Under the pieces are notes generated by a model. It was not told the origin of the DNA. It did not search any database and worked only from the letters and a program-made list of their open reading frames with translations. Position numbers and translations under genes: made by a program. Shown piece by piece: positions 35,225 to 44,916 of a stretch of DNA of 64,000 nt. Each line of letters starts with the position of its first letter. The stretch's first letter is position 1. Source of the stretch: Pelagomonas calceolata. Taxonomy: Eukaryota > Sar > Pelagophyceae > Pelagomonadales > Pelagomonadaceae. The stretch spans positions 3,286,001-3,350,000 of the forward strand of contig CAKKNE010000004.1 in NCBI GenBank assembly GCA_918797485.1, read 5' to 3'.

Positions 35225-37198
35225 ATGCCCCGCTCCCGCGACCGCTCGTCCCGCGACCGTCGACGCTCGCGCGACGACAGCGACGACGAGGACATCGACG
35301 AGGTCTGGCGCGCCGGGACGACGAAGCCGAGATCGCGGCGCCACGACCGCACGGCGCGCTCCGCGGAGTACGACGAGTTTTTGAGAACAAGACCGGCGCC
35401 AGCCCCGACGCTCAGCCCCCGTGACAAAAACACGAGAAGTTCCTGGGACTTGGCTGCGTTCGCATCCCACAGTGTCGACGTGGACTGGGACGCGGACCCG
35501 CGCGAGGAGCGGCGCCGCGCGCCGAGCGCGGGCTGGGCGACGCGGTTAGCTGCGGCCCAGTCGCACGGCGGCCGAGCGAGGGAACACGACCTCACGGAGA
35601 AGCTGAAGACCTTCGGTTTTTTTGATGATTTCGACGTGGCCGCGGACACGGTGAATGACGGCGACTACTACGCGTCCGACTCGCTGGTCGCCGAGGCTAG
35701 ACGGCGGCTGCGGAAGACCGATCCATCGAAGAAGGACGTTACCACTGTCAAAGATGACAAGATTGACCCGCGCAACCTGTCTGATATTGCCACCGACCTC
35801 GATGCCGCCCTGGGCACCTTGACGCAACGGTTATCGTGTACTGATTTACTACCAGAACAATCACAAGCCTACGAGACGCCGTTGTATGACGCTACGCCTT
35901 CAACTCAAATGGAGATGAAGGGACCCCAAACTCTCAGCCAAATCTCCGAGACGCTCGATGCGGCCCTCTACACCTTCACCAAGTCCTATCAAGCGAAAGA
36001 AGCCGCGGAAAAGGCGGCCCAAGAGGAAATTGAAAAACAACGGGGTCTGGAAAGGGCGGAAATAGAAAAGGAGATCCGGGCCAAGCACTCTTTGGAGCTC
36101 ATGGAGGCCGCGATCGCGCTCGGCGAATGTGATTCTAAAATAGAGGGCGAACGGAGAGACGATGACGCCTACCTGGGACCTATAAGAGACATGCGCCGGT
36201 CTCTGGACGGCGAGGAGCCGCTGCCGCCTGCCCGAAGAGCGGCCACACTCAATGATTCCGTCTTCCACTATCCTCCATCTCAACCGCAGAAGGTCCCGTT
36301 CCTGCCCCTCGGCGCCATGGGGGACACGAGCCTCCCTCCACCCGTGCCGCGCGTCGAGCAGAGGCCGACGGGTTCCCTGAACGACGTGTCGCAGGGCATC
36401 GGCGCCGAGCTCGACCTGGCGCTTGGTTTGATGCAGAAGCGCCTCGGTGCCGAGCAGATGGTCGCGAAGGACGGCGACGTGAAGCCCGACGCCAAACCGA
36501 AGGTTATGGAAGACCCTGAGTCGAAGGGTGAGTTAGATGAAGACGAGAAGAAGAGGCTCATGCGGAAGGAGATCGAGGAGTTCGAGAAGCGCGTCGACGA
36601 TGCGGAAAAGGCGGCGACGGCGCGACGGGAACAACAAGTTGATGATTTAGGATCGGACTGCAGCTCGGAGCCGCGCGACGAGCCCGGCGATTTGGGGCTC
36701 GGCGGCGCGCGCGCGCATAGGTTCGAGACGGAGGAAAGTATAGATAGGTTCCTGGCGGCGGGGCCAGCTAGACCGCCGCGCATTGTTGATGTCGCGGCGC
36801 GGCCGCGATCCGTCGAGCGGCCCCAGCCCCTCCGAGGCTCGTTCGAGCGGTATGATGGAGGCGCTTTACAATCGCGTCGAAGCTACGAGCGGCGCTCGCG
36901 CTCGCCTCCCAGAACTTATGAAAGGCGCTCGCGCTCCCCTCCCAGAACCTACGAGCGGCGGTCGCGCTCGCCACGGGTGAGCTATCCGCAGTCGCCCTTC
37001 GCGGACCTCGCGAACATTTATGACGCGGCGCGCGACCGCCACGAGCGCGTCTCCTACAAGCGCGACGACCGAGTCAGAGTCGTTGAAGAGCGCGCGACGG
37101 AGGCGGACCTGAGCGCGGCCGAGCGTCTGGAACGGGTGAAGACGCTCCGCGAGACGGTACGCAAGGACCTCCGCGGCTACGAGGACGGCACTGCTTAA
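35225..37198 (+). CDS. RS-rich protein with three diverged LDAAL repeats
   Basis: The protein has 657 residues from MPRSRDRSS at 35225. I know no family for it. The first 40 residues are Arg/Ser/Asp-rich. Three related helical units are visible: LSDIATDLDAALGTLTQRLS (about 182-201), LSQISETLDAALYTFTKSYQ (about 237-256) and VSQGIGAELDLALGLMQKRL (about 388-407). They share an (S)xI/GxxLDxALxxxxxxL core. Between them lie acidic and charged helices (AEKAAQEEIEKQRGLERAEI). Near 553-585 there are three copies of the unit YERRSRSP, typical of RS domains phosphorylated by SR kinases. A nuclear, splicing-related role is possible by composition only. Its stop lies 11 bp from the convergent UTP3 gene. 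Confidence 0.65.
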   Translation: MPRSRDRSSRDRRRSRDDSDDEDIDEVWRAGTTKPRSRRHDRTARSAEYDEFLRTRPAPAPTLSPRDKNTRSSWDLAAFASHSVDVDWDADPREERRRAPSAGWATRLAAAQSHGGRAREHDLTEKLKTFGFFDDFDVAADTVNDGDYYASDSLVAEARRRLRKTDPSKKDVTTVKDDKIDPRNLSDIATDLDAALGTLTQRLSCTDLLPEQSQAYETPLYDATPSTQMEMKGPQTLSQISETLDAALYTFTKSYQAKEAAEKAAQEEIEKQRGLERAEIEKEIRAKHSLELMEAAIALGECDSKIEGERRDDDAYLGPIRDMRRSLDGEEPLPPARRAATLNDSVFHYPPSQPQKVPFLPLGAMGDTSLPPPVPRVEQRPTGSLNDVSQGIGAELDLALGLMQKRLGAEQMVAKDGDVKPDAKPKVMEDPESKGELDEDEKKRLMRKEIEEFEKRVDDAEKAATARREQQVDDLGSDCSSEPRDEPGDLGLGGARAHRFETEESIDRFLAAGPARPPRIVDVAARPRSVERPQPLRGSFERYDGGALQSRRSYERRSRSPPRTYERRSRSPPRTYERRSRSPRVSYPQSPFADLANIYDAARDRHERVSYKRDDRVRVVEERATEADLSAAERLERVKTLRETVRKDLRGYEDGTA

Positions 37199-37209
37199 AT
37201 ACCACACAC

Positions 37210-38097
37210 TTAAGTAATCCTGCGGCTCTTGCCGACGCCCTTGCGCACGCCCGAGGCCTCTCCCCCATAACCCTCGGCCTCGTTGCGCATCTCGCGCACC
37301 TGGCCCTTGCGCCGCACGACGGCCCTGGCGTACTTGATCTTCTTCTTGACGCGCGGGTTGCGGTACTTGTTCGTCCGGTGCGGGGCCAGCCCCTTGTTGC
37401 GCACGACGGCGCGCGACGCCGCGCGCCGGTCGTCGGCCGCCGGCGCGTCGAGCTCGTCTCTCCAACTACCGAAGCGCGGCTTCACCTCGTACTTCTGGCG
37501 CTTCTTCCGCCGTCTTTCCTGGGAAGCGGCGTACAAATCGTCCTCCTCTTGGGGCGCTTCCTCTGTCGGCGTCGGCGTCGCCACGGTCGCGGGCGCCTCC
37601 AATGATGCCGAGGCCTCCAAACTTCGTAAAGCGATTGGCAAACGCTGCGCGATCGGGTGTTGTTGTGGATCGACGCCCTCCGCCCTTAATAATTCGTAGA
37701 AGCCCGCGTCGCATAATAAACCAAGAGCTTGCTGCTCCCTTAACAAACGTAAGATTGTCGCACTTGGCTCGGCGCCCTCGACGGGCGCCTCCAGCACCTC
37801 CAGAGCTCTCTCTGCAATAGCTTTGCGGTCGACACTTTTTCGAGAGCCGCCCTTCCGCCCGAGCGCCGCGAAGAGGTCGCCGCCCTCCTCCTCTACATCA
37901 TCGTCACCATCCCCATCCAACGCGAAGTCGTCCTCGTCCAGCGCCTCCAACGCCTCGCGCTGCTGCGCGCGCGCGAGCGCCTCCTCCTCAACGGCGTCCT
38001 CATCCTTTTGGCCAATTTCTAAATCGGCGGTGTCGCCTCCATAGTAGGTGCGGCGCGACGCGCCCCAGTCCGTCAGGCGCTCGTCGTCGGCGTCCAT
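37210..38097 (-). CDS. UTP3: UTP3/Sas10 small-subunit processome protein
   Basis: The protein has 295 residues from MDADDERLTDWG at 38097. The acidic N-terminus includes the family-typical opening with WGASRRTYYGGD. The middle helical part (about 90-160) matches the Sas10/Utp3/C1D type (AEPSATILRLLREQQALGLL). The C-terminal Sas10 domain is clear: DDRRAASRAVVRNKGLAPHR, TNKYRNPRVKKKIKYARAVV, then GYGGEASGVRKGVGKSRRI. UTP3 acts in the nucleolus in early 18S rRNA processing as part of the SSU processome. The protein is shorter than yeast Sas10 because the acidic linkers are brief. Frames upstream of 38097 are not part of it; that region is the divergent promoter with the fucosyltransferase-like gene. 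Confidence 0.9.
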   Translation of the reverse strand: MDADDERLTDWGASRRTYYGGDTADLEIGQKDEDAVEEEALARAQQREALEALDEDDFALDGDGDDDVEEEGGDLFAALGRKGGSRKSVDRKAIAERALEVLEAPVEGAEPSATILRLLREQQALGLLCDAGFYELLRAEGVDPQQHPIAQRLPIALRSLEASASLEAPATVATPTPTEEAPQEEDDLYAASQERRRKKRQKYEVKPRFGSWRDELDAPAADDRRAASRAVVRNKGLAPHRTNKYRNPRVKKKIKYARAVVRRKGQVREMRNEAEGYGGEASGVRKGVGKSRRIT

Positions 38098-38489
38098 CGC
38101 TGTCTGCTGCTGTCTTGCAAGTGCAGCCTGCACAGCGATGAACTCACGCGCACCGCTGCAATCGATGCGTGCCGCTTGAATGCGAGAATTGGTGCAGTGA
38201 GCACCACTGTTAGCGGGATCTTGGGCTCTAATCAGCGCGGCCAGTGGGCTGTGCTCTGTGCCTCGCTGCCTTTGTTTTTTTGGGCTGCAAAAGCAGGCAA
38301 AATGGCAAAGCCGTAGGCTCCCGTAGAGCTCTATTCTGTGGTCTCCTCGAGCTCTGCCAGGCTCAATCTGACCGCTGCGAACGCGTGTCGCCTGCAGAAC
38401 GGGCCGCCGCCGCGTGCTGGCATTGGCAGCAGCCATATAAGCAGCCGCAGCAATCGCCGGCGCGTCGACGTAGCCGCGCAGCCTGAGCC
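38098..38489. other. Divergent intergenic region
   Basis: Shared promoter region of UTP3 and the O-fucosyltransferase-like gene. No repeat or RNA gene recognised. Confidence 0.5.
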
Positions 38490-40988
38490 ATGGAGCAGCA
38501 GCGGCCGCGGCGGCGCTGCTCGCTGGCGCGGGTGCTTGTGGGCGTCGTGATCTTCGCTCTGGTCGCCTTCGTCGCGACGCACGGCTGGCTTCAGTCGCTG
38601 CAAGACGTCGAGCGCGAGGTCGAGCACCTCTTTCATCCACACCAGATGGGGCGGGATCACTTCGTGCGCGCGCCCACGGACGGCGCGGACACGCTGTGTG
38701 ACGAAGGCGGCTGCCGCAGCGTACCGCAGCCCGAGCTCCCCGTCGAGGTGCAGACCGACGCCACCGACGACGTGAGCCGGCCCGGGACGCGCCAAAACGT
38801 GGCCGAGCGCGTCTACCACCGACGGAGGCAGGGCGACGGCAGCACGGCGGCCGAGGCCGCGGCGCGCGCCGAGGCCGAACGCAGAGCCGCCGAGGAGGGC
38901 GAGCGGAAGCGCGTCAAGGCCGCCGAAGCGGCTGCCGCGCGCGAGGCGCCGCGCGAGACGCGCCACCATTATCCAAGAGAGGACGACGGCGCGATACGGG
39001 CGCGGCGAGCAAGAGAGGTGCACCTGGGCATCAGGGACGCGGGCCCGCACGCGCTGGCCACGGGGTACACGGGCAGCGACTTTGTTGAAGAGGACAACGA
39101 TCCGAACGCTCCTGAAGATTTACAAAAACATTTCGAGGAGACGGCTGTATTGTGGGATCGCGTACGAAGGGAGCTCGACAAGCTGCCGATTCCGCTGGTC
39201 GAGGAACCAACAGGTAAAGAGTTATATCATCAGGGCTACGATCCGTGGGACTTTAAGTGTTACGACCTGTCCTGCCTCGAGGGGAGAAACCTGACTTACA
39301 CGCCGCCGCCCGGCGTCGTCGTGAGGGCGGGCGGCAAGCGCGAGTTCGATAATGAAGGTCCCAACGTGCACGAGTCGCTGCGGATGTTGGGAGGCAAACC
39401 AGCGACGGAGCTGCGCGAGTTCCCCGAGGTCGTCGCGAAAAGAAAAAGGGGCGAGAAGCCGTACCTCGATGATGATGATGAGGCCGGCGGCGCATCTCTC
39501 GAAGCGGCCGTGGACGTCGGTGTCAAAGCGACGCCCGCCCGCGGCGACGACGACGGAGAGAACGCGGCGCCGGCCGCGGTGTCGGATAAGAGCGCCGTCG
39601 TCTTCGCGGGCGGCTCGTGGGCGCCCACCGCGCAGACGGAGCGGACGACGCCGGCCCCCACCGCGCGGCCGAAGACGACGCTGACGACGCCCATCGCGTG
39701 CAAGTCCGCCGTCTACTGGCGCGCGCCCTCGCACGCCCGGTCTACGTTGCGAAGACGGCATCAATCGGAAACGCACGAAAAGCGCTATGTCACTTTCGAG
39801 CCGGACCACGGCGGCTGGAATAATATAAGGATGGGCATGGAGACGGCGGCGTTGTTCGCCTGGAGCACGGGTCGCATTTTGGTGCTACCGGCCAAAGCGC
39901 GACTGTACTTAGTAAGCAAAGCCTCAAAAGCCCACGGTCCTTTTGATTTTTATGATTTGGATTTGATCACGGAGGGCGGCGGTGTTACGACAACAGAGGA
40001 GTACCTCAAGGAGAGGACTGGGACATCAGTAGTCGAGGGGTGCGCTGACGAACACCTGGCGTCGTGCAAAGCCCTCCATTTCAAGCTGCGAGACCTGGCC
40101 CATACGGTGCTCTGGAAGCCTAGGACTGATTTCTTAGTACTTGGGACACGTTTTGGAGCGCCCGACGACACGACGACTCGTAGTATAAAAAAGCACGCCG
40201 CCGGCCGCAAGCTCGTGGATGTTGATAGACATCCCTCACATAACGCTACTACTATACATTTCGCGACCGATGCAAAGCGGGATTTGCGCTTCCTGACGCA
40301 CTTTTATACCTTTATGCGGTGGTCTAGAGCTGATATGGGACGAGCTGCTCGAAGAGTCGCGAGGGACGAGTTACGATATCGGCGCGAGATCCAATGTGCC
40401 GCCGCGGAGGTCATTGATCTACTCAAGGAGAAAGCCCATGGAAGGAACTGGACGGCGATCCACGTGCGGCGGGGCGACTTCCAATTCACCGAGGCGAAGG
40501 TCGACGCGAACGCGGTCCTCAAAGCCGTCGATAGTGTGGCCCAGGATTCGTTGATCTATGTCGCTACGGACGAGCGGAAACGCGACTTCTTCGCTCCGCT
40601 CGCGCAGAAGTATTCACTGGTATTTCTCGACGATCTGGCGACGAAGGGTTCCAAACTCCAGGCCGCATTGCTCGAGGACCCGAACTGGGCCGGCATGGTC
40701 GAGCAGCTCATCTGTGGGGCTGCGCCCGTCTTCCTGGGCACGTGGTGGTCGACGTTCACGGGGTACATTACGCGCATACGAGGGTATCGAGGCTTGCGTC
40801 CATCGACGTTTTACGTGTTGCCCAAATATAGAGACGCGTTCATCAAGACGTCGAAGCCCGTCGGCGGCGCGGCGTGGTGGCGCGAGTGGCCGACGGGCTT
40901 CGAGGATATTGATGACGATCATAGGTTGTTCGCCTTCGCGCGGGAGATGAGCGGTCATCGTCATCAAGATTGGCACGACGCCGAGTAA
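38490..40988 (+). CDS. Type II membrane O-fucosyltransferase-like glycosyltransferase
   Basis: The protein has 832 residues. A short basic cytosolic tail and one membrane helix (ARVLVGVVIFALVAFVATHG, about 12-31) give Golgi type II topology. A charged stem follows to about residue 400. The catalytic region has FEPDHGGWNNIRMGMETAAL (about 432-451), ILVLPAKARLYL, IHVRRGDFQF (about 656-665), LIYVATDERKRDFF and FLGTWWSTFTGYITRIRG. GGWNNxR near the start, HxRRGDF, and the late (F)xGxxxSTFxGYI motif are hallmarks of the GDP-fucose O-fucosyltransferase superfamily. Donor GDP-fucose is expected but not proven; the acceptor is unknown. The long stem is unusual in length. Confidence 0.85.
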   Translation: MEQQRPRRRCSLARVLVGVVIFALVAFVATHGWLQSLQDVEREVEHLFHPHQMGRDHFVRAPTDGADTLCDEGGCRSVPQPELPVEVQTDATDDVSRPGTRQNVAERVYHRRRQGDGSTAAEAAARAEAERRAAEEGERKRVKAAEAAAAREAPRETRHHYPREDDGAIRARRAREVHLGIRDAGPHALATGYTGSDFVEEDNDPNAPEDLQKHFEETAVLWDRVRRELDKLPIPLVEEPTGKELYHQGYDPWDFKCYDLSCLEGRNLTYTPPPGVVVRAGGKREFDNEGPNVHESLRMLGGKPATELREFPEVVAKRKRGEKPYLDDDDEAGGASLEAAVDVGVKATPARGDDDGENAAPAAVSDKSAVVFAGGSWAPTAQTERTTPAPTARPKTTLTTPIACKSAVYWRAPSHARSTLRRRHQSETHEKRYVTFEPDHGGWNNIRMGMETAALFAWSTGRILVLPAKARLYLVSKASKAHGPFDFYDLDLITEGGGVTTTEEYLKERTGTSVVEGCADEHLASCKALHFKLRDLAHTVLWKPRTDFLVLGTRFGAPDDTTTRSIKKHAAGRKLVDVDRHPSHNATTIHFATDAKRDLRFLTHFYTFMRWSRADMGRAARRVARDELRYRREIQCAAAEVIDLLKEKAHGRNWTAIHVRRGDFQFTEAKVDANAVLKAVDSVAQDSLIYVATDERKRDFFAPLAQKYSLVFLDDLATKGSKLQAALLEDPNWAGMVEQLICGAAPVFLGTWWSTFTGYITRIRGYRGLRPSTFYVLPKYRDAFIKTSKPVGGAAWWREWPTGFEDIDDDHRLFAFAREMSGHRHQDWHDAE

Positions 40989-41014
40989 TCTTAGGTTGTG
41001 ATTATTATTTTTTT

Positions 41015-41027
41015 GCTAGTGTCTTGT
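41015..41027 (+). repeat. Dispersed promoter-side palindrome, half copy
   Basis: GCTAGTGTCTTGT matches the left half of the family. Confidence 0.55.
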
Positions 41028-41080
41028 CATGAGTCAGTTCGGCAATGAGTCTGAGGAGATACGTAGGGCTCCGCGCGCGG

Positions 41081-41100
41081 GCTAGCGGTAAGATACTAGC
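41081..41100 (-). repeat. Dispersed promoter-side palindrome, shortened copy
   Basis: GCTAGCGGTAAGATACTAGC, 20 bp, in reverse orientation. It ends exactly 201 bp before the ATG at 41301. Confidence 0.7.
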
Positions 41101-41300
41101 AACAACAACACAAAAAACGAAAACAAGGCTCAGCGGGCGCGCTGGTGCGCAGCAGACGCGAGCGCTCGACCATCTGGGCGAGCAGTACGTCCTCTTCAGC
41201 GCCGGCCAGCCCTTGAGGTCAGCGCTGCAGTTGTGCTGCGCGAGGGGCCTGCTTTGGAGGTCGCCTTGTCCAGCGCTCTCGTCCGGCGTCTACGGCAAAC

Positions 41301-43487
41301 ATGGTACAAGGAGGAAACCCGCGCGGCAAGAGCAAGCGCGGCGCGCGCGCGCTCGCCAGCATAAAAGGCGGCGAGGCGGTTCCGCCGGAGCAGAACGCGA
41401 CGGCCTGGGCCCAGCGCCTAGGAATCACGGATCCAAAGGCCATGAAGGCGTTCATTATTGATTTCCTGCGCCTCGAGCCGGCCACGCAAGGCCTGCCCGT
41501 GCCGCCGTCCGATGGCTCACGCTGTACAATCTGCCGGCGGAAGCTGTTTCTCGACTCGCACAACAAGTTCGAGTGCAACGGGCTCTGCACCTCCGGCGTC
41601 AAGGCCAAGACTATTTTGGCGCTCCGGGGCCAGGGAAAAACGATATCGGTGGGGCGGACCGGCGGCCAACACGTGACGACCTACAAAACGATGAGCGAGC
41701 ACGCGCGGGAGTGGCACCGGCGCATCGGCGGCGGCGTCGACGTCCAGACCTTCGCGACGTTCTGGGCAAGCCTGCCGGCCGAGTACCGCGCGACGACGGC
41801 GCCGCCGTCCGAGGGCGAGCCCTGCCCGCACTGCAAGAAGCCGATCAAGTTCCAGCGCAAGATGGTCTGGCGCGGCTCGACGCTGTCGAAGACGCGCATG
41901 AAGTCGGAAAGCACGGGCGGGAAACTCAGCGAGAAGTGCGACGGCGCGTGCAACGTCCAGAACGGCAAGGGCGTCGTCATCATCCTGAACGCCTGGACCG
42001 ACGCCGGCCACGCCTTCGTCGAACTAAAGGACCCGGCCGCCGAGCCGCGCCAGCCGCCGCGCCGCGCGGCGCCCAAGAAGAAGCCCCGCGCGCCGGCGCC
42101 GGCACCGGCGCCGCCGCCGGCCGAGGTCGACCTCGACGCGTGCACGCTGCACAAACCCCAAAAGGAGGAGGAGAAGCGGGACGTGAGTCCGCGGCCGAAG
42201 TCCCGGCCGAAGGCGCGGCGGGCGACGCAAGCGGCTCCCAAGGACTGGTTCCAGGCGCCGACGCGGCAGGAGGCGCTCGACGCCGCCGCTGAGAGCGAGC
42301 CGCGCCGGCAGCGGACCGGGTCCGCGTGGAGCGCGTCGTCCGAGAAGGCGGCGCCGGCGCCCTCGACGCGGGGCCTCGTCGTCGTTTGCGTGGGCTTACC
42401 GGGCGCCGGGAAGAGTACTTTCTTCCAGAAGCACTTTGCGGCCGTTCCCGGCATCGTCCGGTGTTGCCAGGACGTACTTAAATCTCGGCAGCGCGTCATA
42501 GACGCGGTCGACGCGGCCCTCCAGCGCGGCGACGCGGCGTTTGTCGATCGTACGAACGTCAATAAGGAGCAGCGCGCGCATTGGGTGCGCCTTGCAAAGC
42601 GTCATGGCGCCCGGTGCGTGGCGCTCGAGTTCCGGACGCCTGCTGACTTATGCGCACAGCGCTGCGAGGCGCGCGAGAACCATGAAGGAGGGGTCGATCG
42701 CACGAACCGCGAGTGTCGGCGCATCGTCCGCATCATGAGCGACGAGTTTCGCCCGATCCGGAAAAACGAGGGCTTTGATCAGATCTTCTGCGTCGACGAG
42801 GACTATGCTCCGACCAAGTCCGTGGCGGCGATCAAGGGCATGATTCCCTACCGCCCCGGCGCGACGAGCGTCGACGCGGCGGCGCCCGCGTTCGTCCCCG
42901 GCGCGCCACCGCCGGCGAACCCGACGTGGGTCCACTCCTCTTCGAGGTTCGTGCCGCCGCCGGCCGCACAACCCCCGCGGTGGGCGCCTCCGCAGGAAGA
43001 CGCTGATTTGGCGCGGGCGTTGGCGGCGTCGCGCGCCGACATGCACGCGCGGCCGCCGCCGGTCCCGTCGGTGGACGCGGACCTCGAGCGCGCTCTTGCC
43101 GCGTCGGTCGCCGAGAGCTACGCGCCGAGCTACGTGCAGTCGACGGCCGACATCGTCGACGACGACGCCGACGACGACTTCGACCTGCGCCGGGCCCTGG
43201 CCGCCTCGCTGGCGGAGACGCGGCCGGCGACCTCCTACTACGCGCCGCCACCGGCCGCGTCCTACGCGCCGCCGCCGGCATCCTACGCGCCGCCGCCGCC
43301 CGCCGGCCCGCGCGGCGAGGCCGAGGTGTTGCTGCGCGAGATGGGCATCTCGCCGCACCTCGCGGACCTCTTCGTGCAGCAGGAGATCAGCCGCGACGTC
43401 GCCCAGGCCGTCGAGCGCGCCGACCTCGAGGGCCTCCTGTCGGAGCCCGACATCCAGAAGTTCCTACGCTGGCAGCGCGTGCACTAG
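41301..43487 (+). CDS. P-loop nucleotide kinase with zinc-binding N-terminus and ubiquitin-interacting motifs
   Basis: The protein has 728 residues. The N-terminal half has two cysteine clusters, CTICRRKLF...ECNGLC (75-96) and CPHCKKPIKF...CDGAC (175-217), probably zinc-binding. A Pro/Lys linker follows. Residues 359-515 are a P-loop kinase of the PNK/AAA_33 type: VVCVGLPGAGKSTFFQKHF (Walker A 365-372), DAAFVDRTNVNKEQRAHWV (416-417 Asp-Arg as in PNKP kinase), then a lid with RCEARENHEGG. Three UIM-like helices follow at about 568-640: DADLARALAASRAD, DADLERALAASVAE and DDDFDLRRALAASLAE. The C-terminus is SAM-like (LLREMGISPHLADLFVQQEI). The kinase likely phosphorylates a 5'-OH nucleic acid end; the UIMs suggest recruitment to ubiquitinated sites, for example during DNA repair. 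The combination is inferred from the sequence. Confidence 0.78.
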   Translation: MVQGGNPRGKSKRGARALASIKGGEAVPPEQNATAWAQRLGITDPKAMKAFIIDFLRLEPATQGLPVPPSDGSRCTICRRKLFLDSHNKFECNGLCTSGVKAKTILALRGQGKTISVGRTGGQHVTTYKTMSEHAREWHRRIGGGVDVQTFATFWASLPAEYRATTAPPSEGEPCPHCKKPIKFQRKMVWRGSTLSKTRMKSESTGGKLSEKCDGACNVQNGKGVVIILNAWTDAGHAFVELKDPAAEPRQPPRRAAPKKKPRAPAPAPAPPPAEVDLDACTLHKPQKEEEKRDVSPRPKSRPKARRATQAAPKDWFQAPTRQEALDAAAESEPRRQRTGSAWSASSEKAAPAPSTRGLVVVCVGLPGAGKSTFFQKHFAAVPGIVRCCQDVLKSRQRVIDAVDAALQRGDAAFVDRTNVNKEQRAHWVRLAKRHGARCVALEFRTPADLCAQRCEARENHEGGVDRTNRECRRIVRIMSDEFRPIRKNEGFDQIFCVDEDYAPTKSVAAIKGMIPYRPGATSVDAAAPAFVPGAPPPANPTWVHSSSRFVPPPAAQPPRWAPPQEDADLARALAASRADMHARPPPVPSVDADLERALAASVAESYAPSYVQSTADIVDDDADDDFDLRRALAASLAETRPATSYYAPPPAASYAPPPASYAPPPPAGPRGEAEVLLREMGISPHLADLFVQQEISRDVAQAVERADLEGLLSEPDIQKFLRWQRVH

Positions 43488-43559
43488 CATGTGTCGAGCA
43501 CGCGCGTCGATGACGTGCACCGGCGGACTAGGTAGTAATTGTTGACAGTTATTCTAGAA

Positions 43560-44054
43560 TTAGTCTGGCATGTCTGCCTGATCCGGGATATCAGCCTGGT
43601 ACTGGGCCCCGACGCGTGACGCAGGCGGAAGCGGCTCGCGGGGCGCCGGAGCCTGCGGAGGCGGTGGCGGTTGCGGCGCGTCCGGCGTCGGGTCGGGGTC
43701 CTCCTTCGCATACCCACAATAGCCGTACTTCTTGCAAACCGCAATATGCTCCACCACCCTCTCCCGCAACGCCTTCATCTCGCGCAGCTTCGCCTCGAGC
43801 TCCTCGACCTCGCGCTCGTCCCTTCCTCTTTTTTTGAGGGGGTTCCCGTCCCTTCTACGTTTCCCCGGCGCCGGTCTGTTGGCAGGGTCGTCCTCCCAGG
43901 CCGCCTGGGCCCTTTGCCGTCGCACGTCGGCCTGGATCGCGCGCACCATTTGAGGTGTTGGCACGGGCCCGTTCTCCGTCATGGTCCAGGACTGGGGTGG
44001 CGGCGCCGGCGCCGGCGCTTCGGCCGGCGGCGTCTCCTCCATACCTACGTGCAT
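43560..44054 (-). CDS. Hypothetical Pro-rich protein with central coiled coil
   Basis: The protein has 164 residues from the ATG at 44054; an internal ATG at 44042 (MEETPP) is also possible. Pro/Ala-rich ends flank a charged region (GKRRRDGNPLKKRGRDE, a likely nuclear signal) and a coiled coil (REVEELEAKLREMKALRERV, about 83-102), followed by VCKKYGYCGYAKEDPD with two cysteines. I do not recognise the family. The gene converges with the P-loop kinase gene, with a 72-bp gap. Confidence 0.55.
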   Translation of the reverse strand: MHVGMEETPPAEAPAPAPPPQSWTMTENGPVPTPQMVRAIQADVRRQRAQAAWEDDPANRPAPGKRRRDGNPLKKRGRDEREVEELEAKLREMKALRERVVEHIAVCKKYGYCGYAKEDPDPTPDAPQPPPPPQAPAPREPLPPASRVGAQYQADIPDQADMPD

Positions 44055-44916
44055 CAGAACCACAGAGATAAGAAAGGTGAATCTACACGGCCGTTTTGGC
44101 TTCGGTTGTAGCTTGTAAATTCGTTGTTCGTCACTTGCACGAAGGAAAGCCTCAGCTTCTATGGGTGTGTGGAGTAGTAGTGGTCCGCACTGCGGTTCTC
44201 GGTGCCGGCTCGCGCGCCTCGCGGCGGTTGAGTCCGTAGGGTTTCAAGTCATCGGCCCTCTCGTTTGTGTGCAGACATTTGATTGGAGGACGCGGGGTCG
44301 CACTTTTGCTTCTGTGGAGCGGTGCGTGCGCCTAAGCGCCGCTGCGGCCGGCGCGTTTTGCTGCAAAAGAGCGAGGGAGCAGTTTTGGGTGCCTTGTATG
44401 CCACCGCGAGCGAAGGCAGTCGGCACAGCGTTCCGCAGTTGTCAAACGAGTTCCAAAACGGCAGTTGCAGGCGCACCAGCCTGTTAACAGCTTGCGTACG
44501 GCCGCCGGCAAGCCAAAATGTGCTGTAGGGCACGGGTTTTCAGCGTTAAACGCCCAGCCTTCCGTGCGTGTCTACACACGTACCGGGAGCCTCGGAAAGC
44601 TCCTGGCCATTGACGCCGGGGCGGTGCCTGCTAGCGGCCCGTGAGACACTAGCCAAGCAAACACAGCGGGAGAGCATATTGTTGCCAGGCGCGTTGGGAG
44701 CCAGGGCCACCCCAAAGCGCCCGATACCAGTGGGAGGCTGCCCCAGAGGCACAACGAAGGCGTGGCCGCGTCAGAGAGCGCCGCGCGAAGGCAGCCCCAT
44801 TGGAGCGCCCACAAGCCCCAAAACAACACGATGGGACGACGAGAGCGTAGTTGAGCGGTCACGGACGCTAGACTAACCCTTGCGACGGCGAAGCTGTGTA
44901 CGCTGGGACGCCGGTG
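44055..44916. other. Divergent intergenic region
   Basis: 862 bp without supported coding sequence. It holds one palindromic repeat copy (44630-44653). No RNA gene recognised. Confidence 0.55.
44630..44653 (-). repeat. Dispersed promoter-side palindrome, copy 6
   Basis: GCTAGCGG at the left, CCCGTGAG in the middle, ACACTAGC at the right: a full 24-bp copy in reverse orientation, 264 bp before the ATG at 44917. Confidence 0.8.

Larger units (their letters stand above)
40989..41300. other. Intergenic region with a split palindrome
   Basis: It contains a left half-repeat (41015-41027) and a reversed copy (41081-41100) that could pair with it. No gene seen. Confidence 0.55.
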
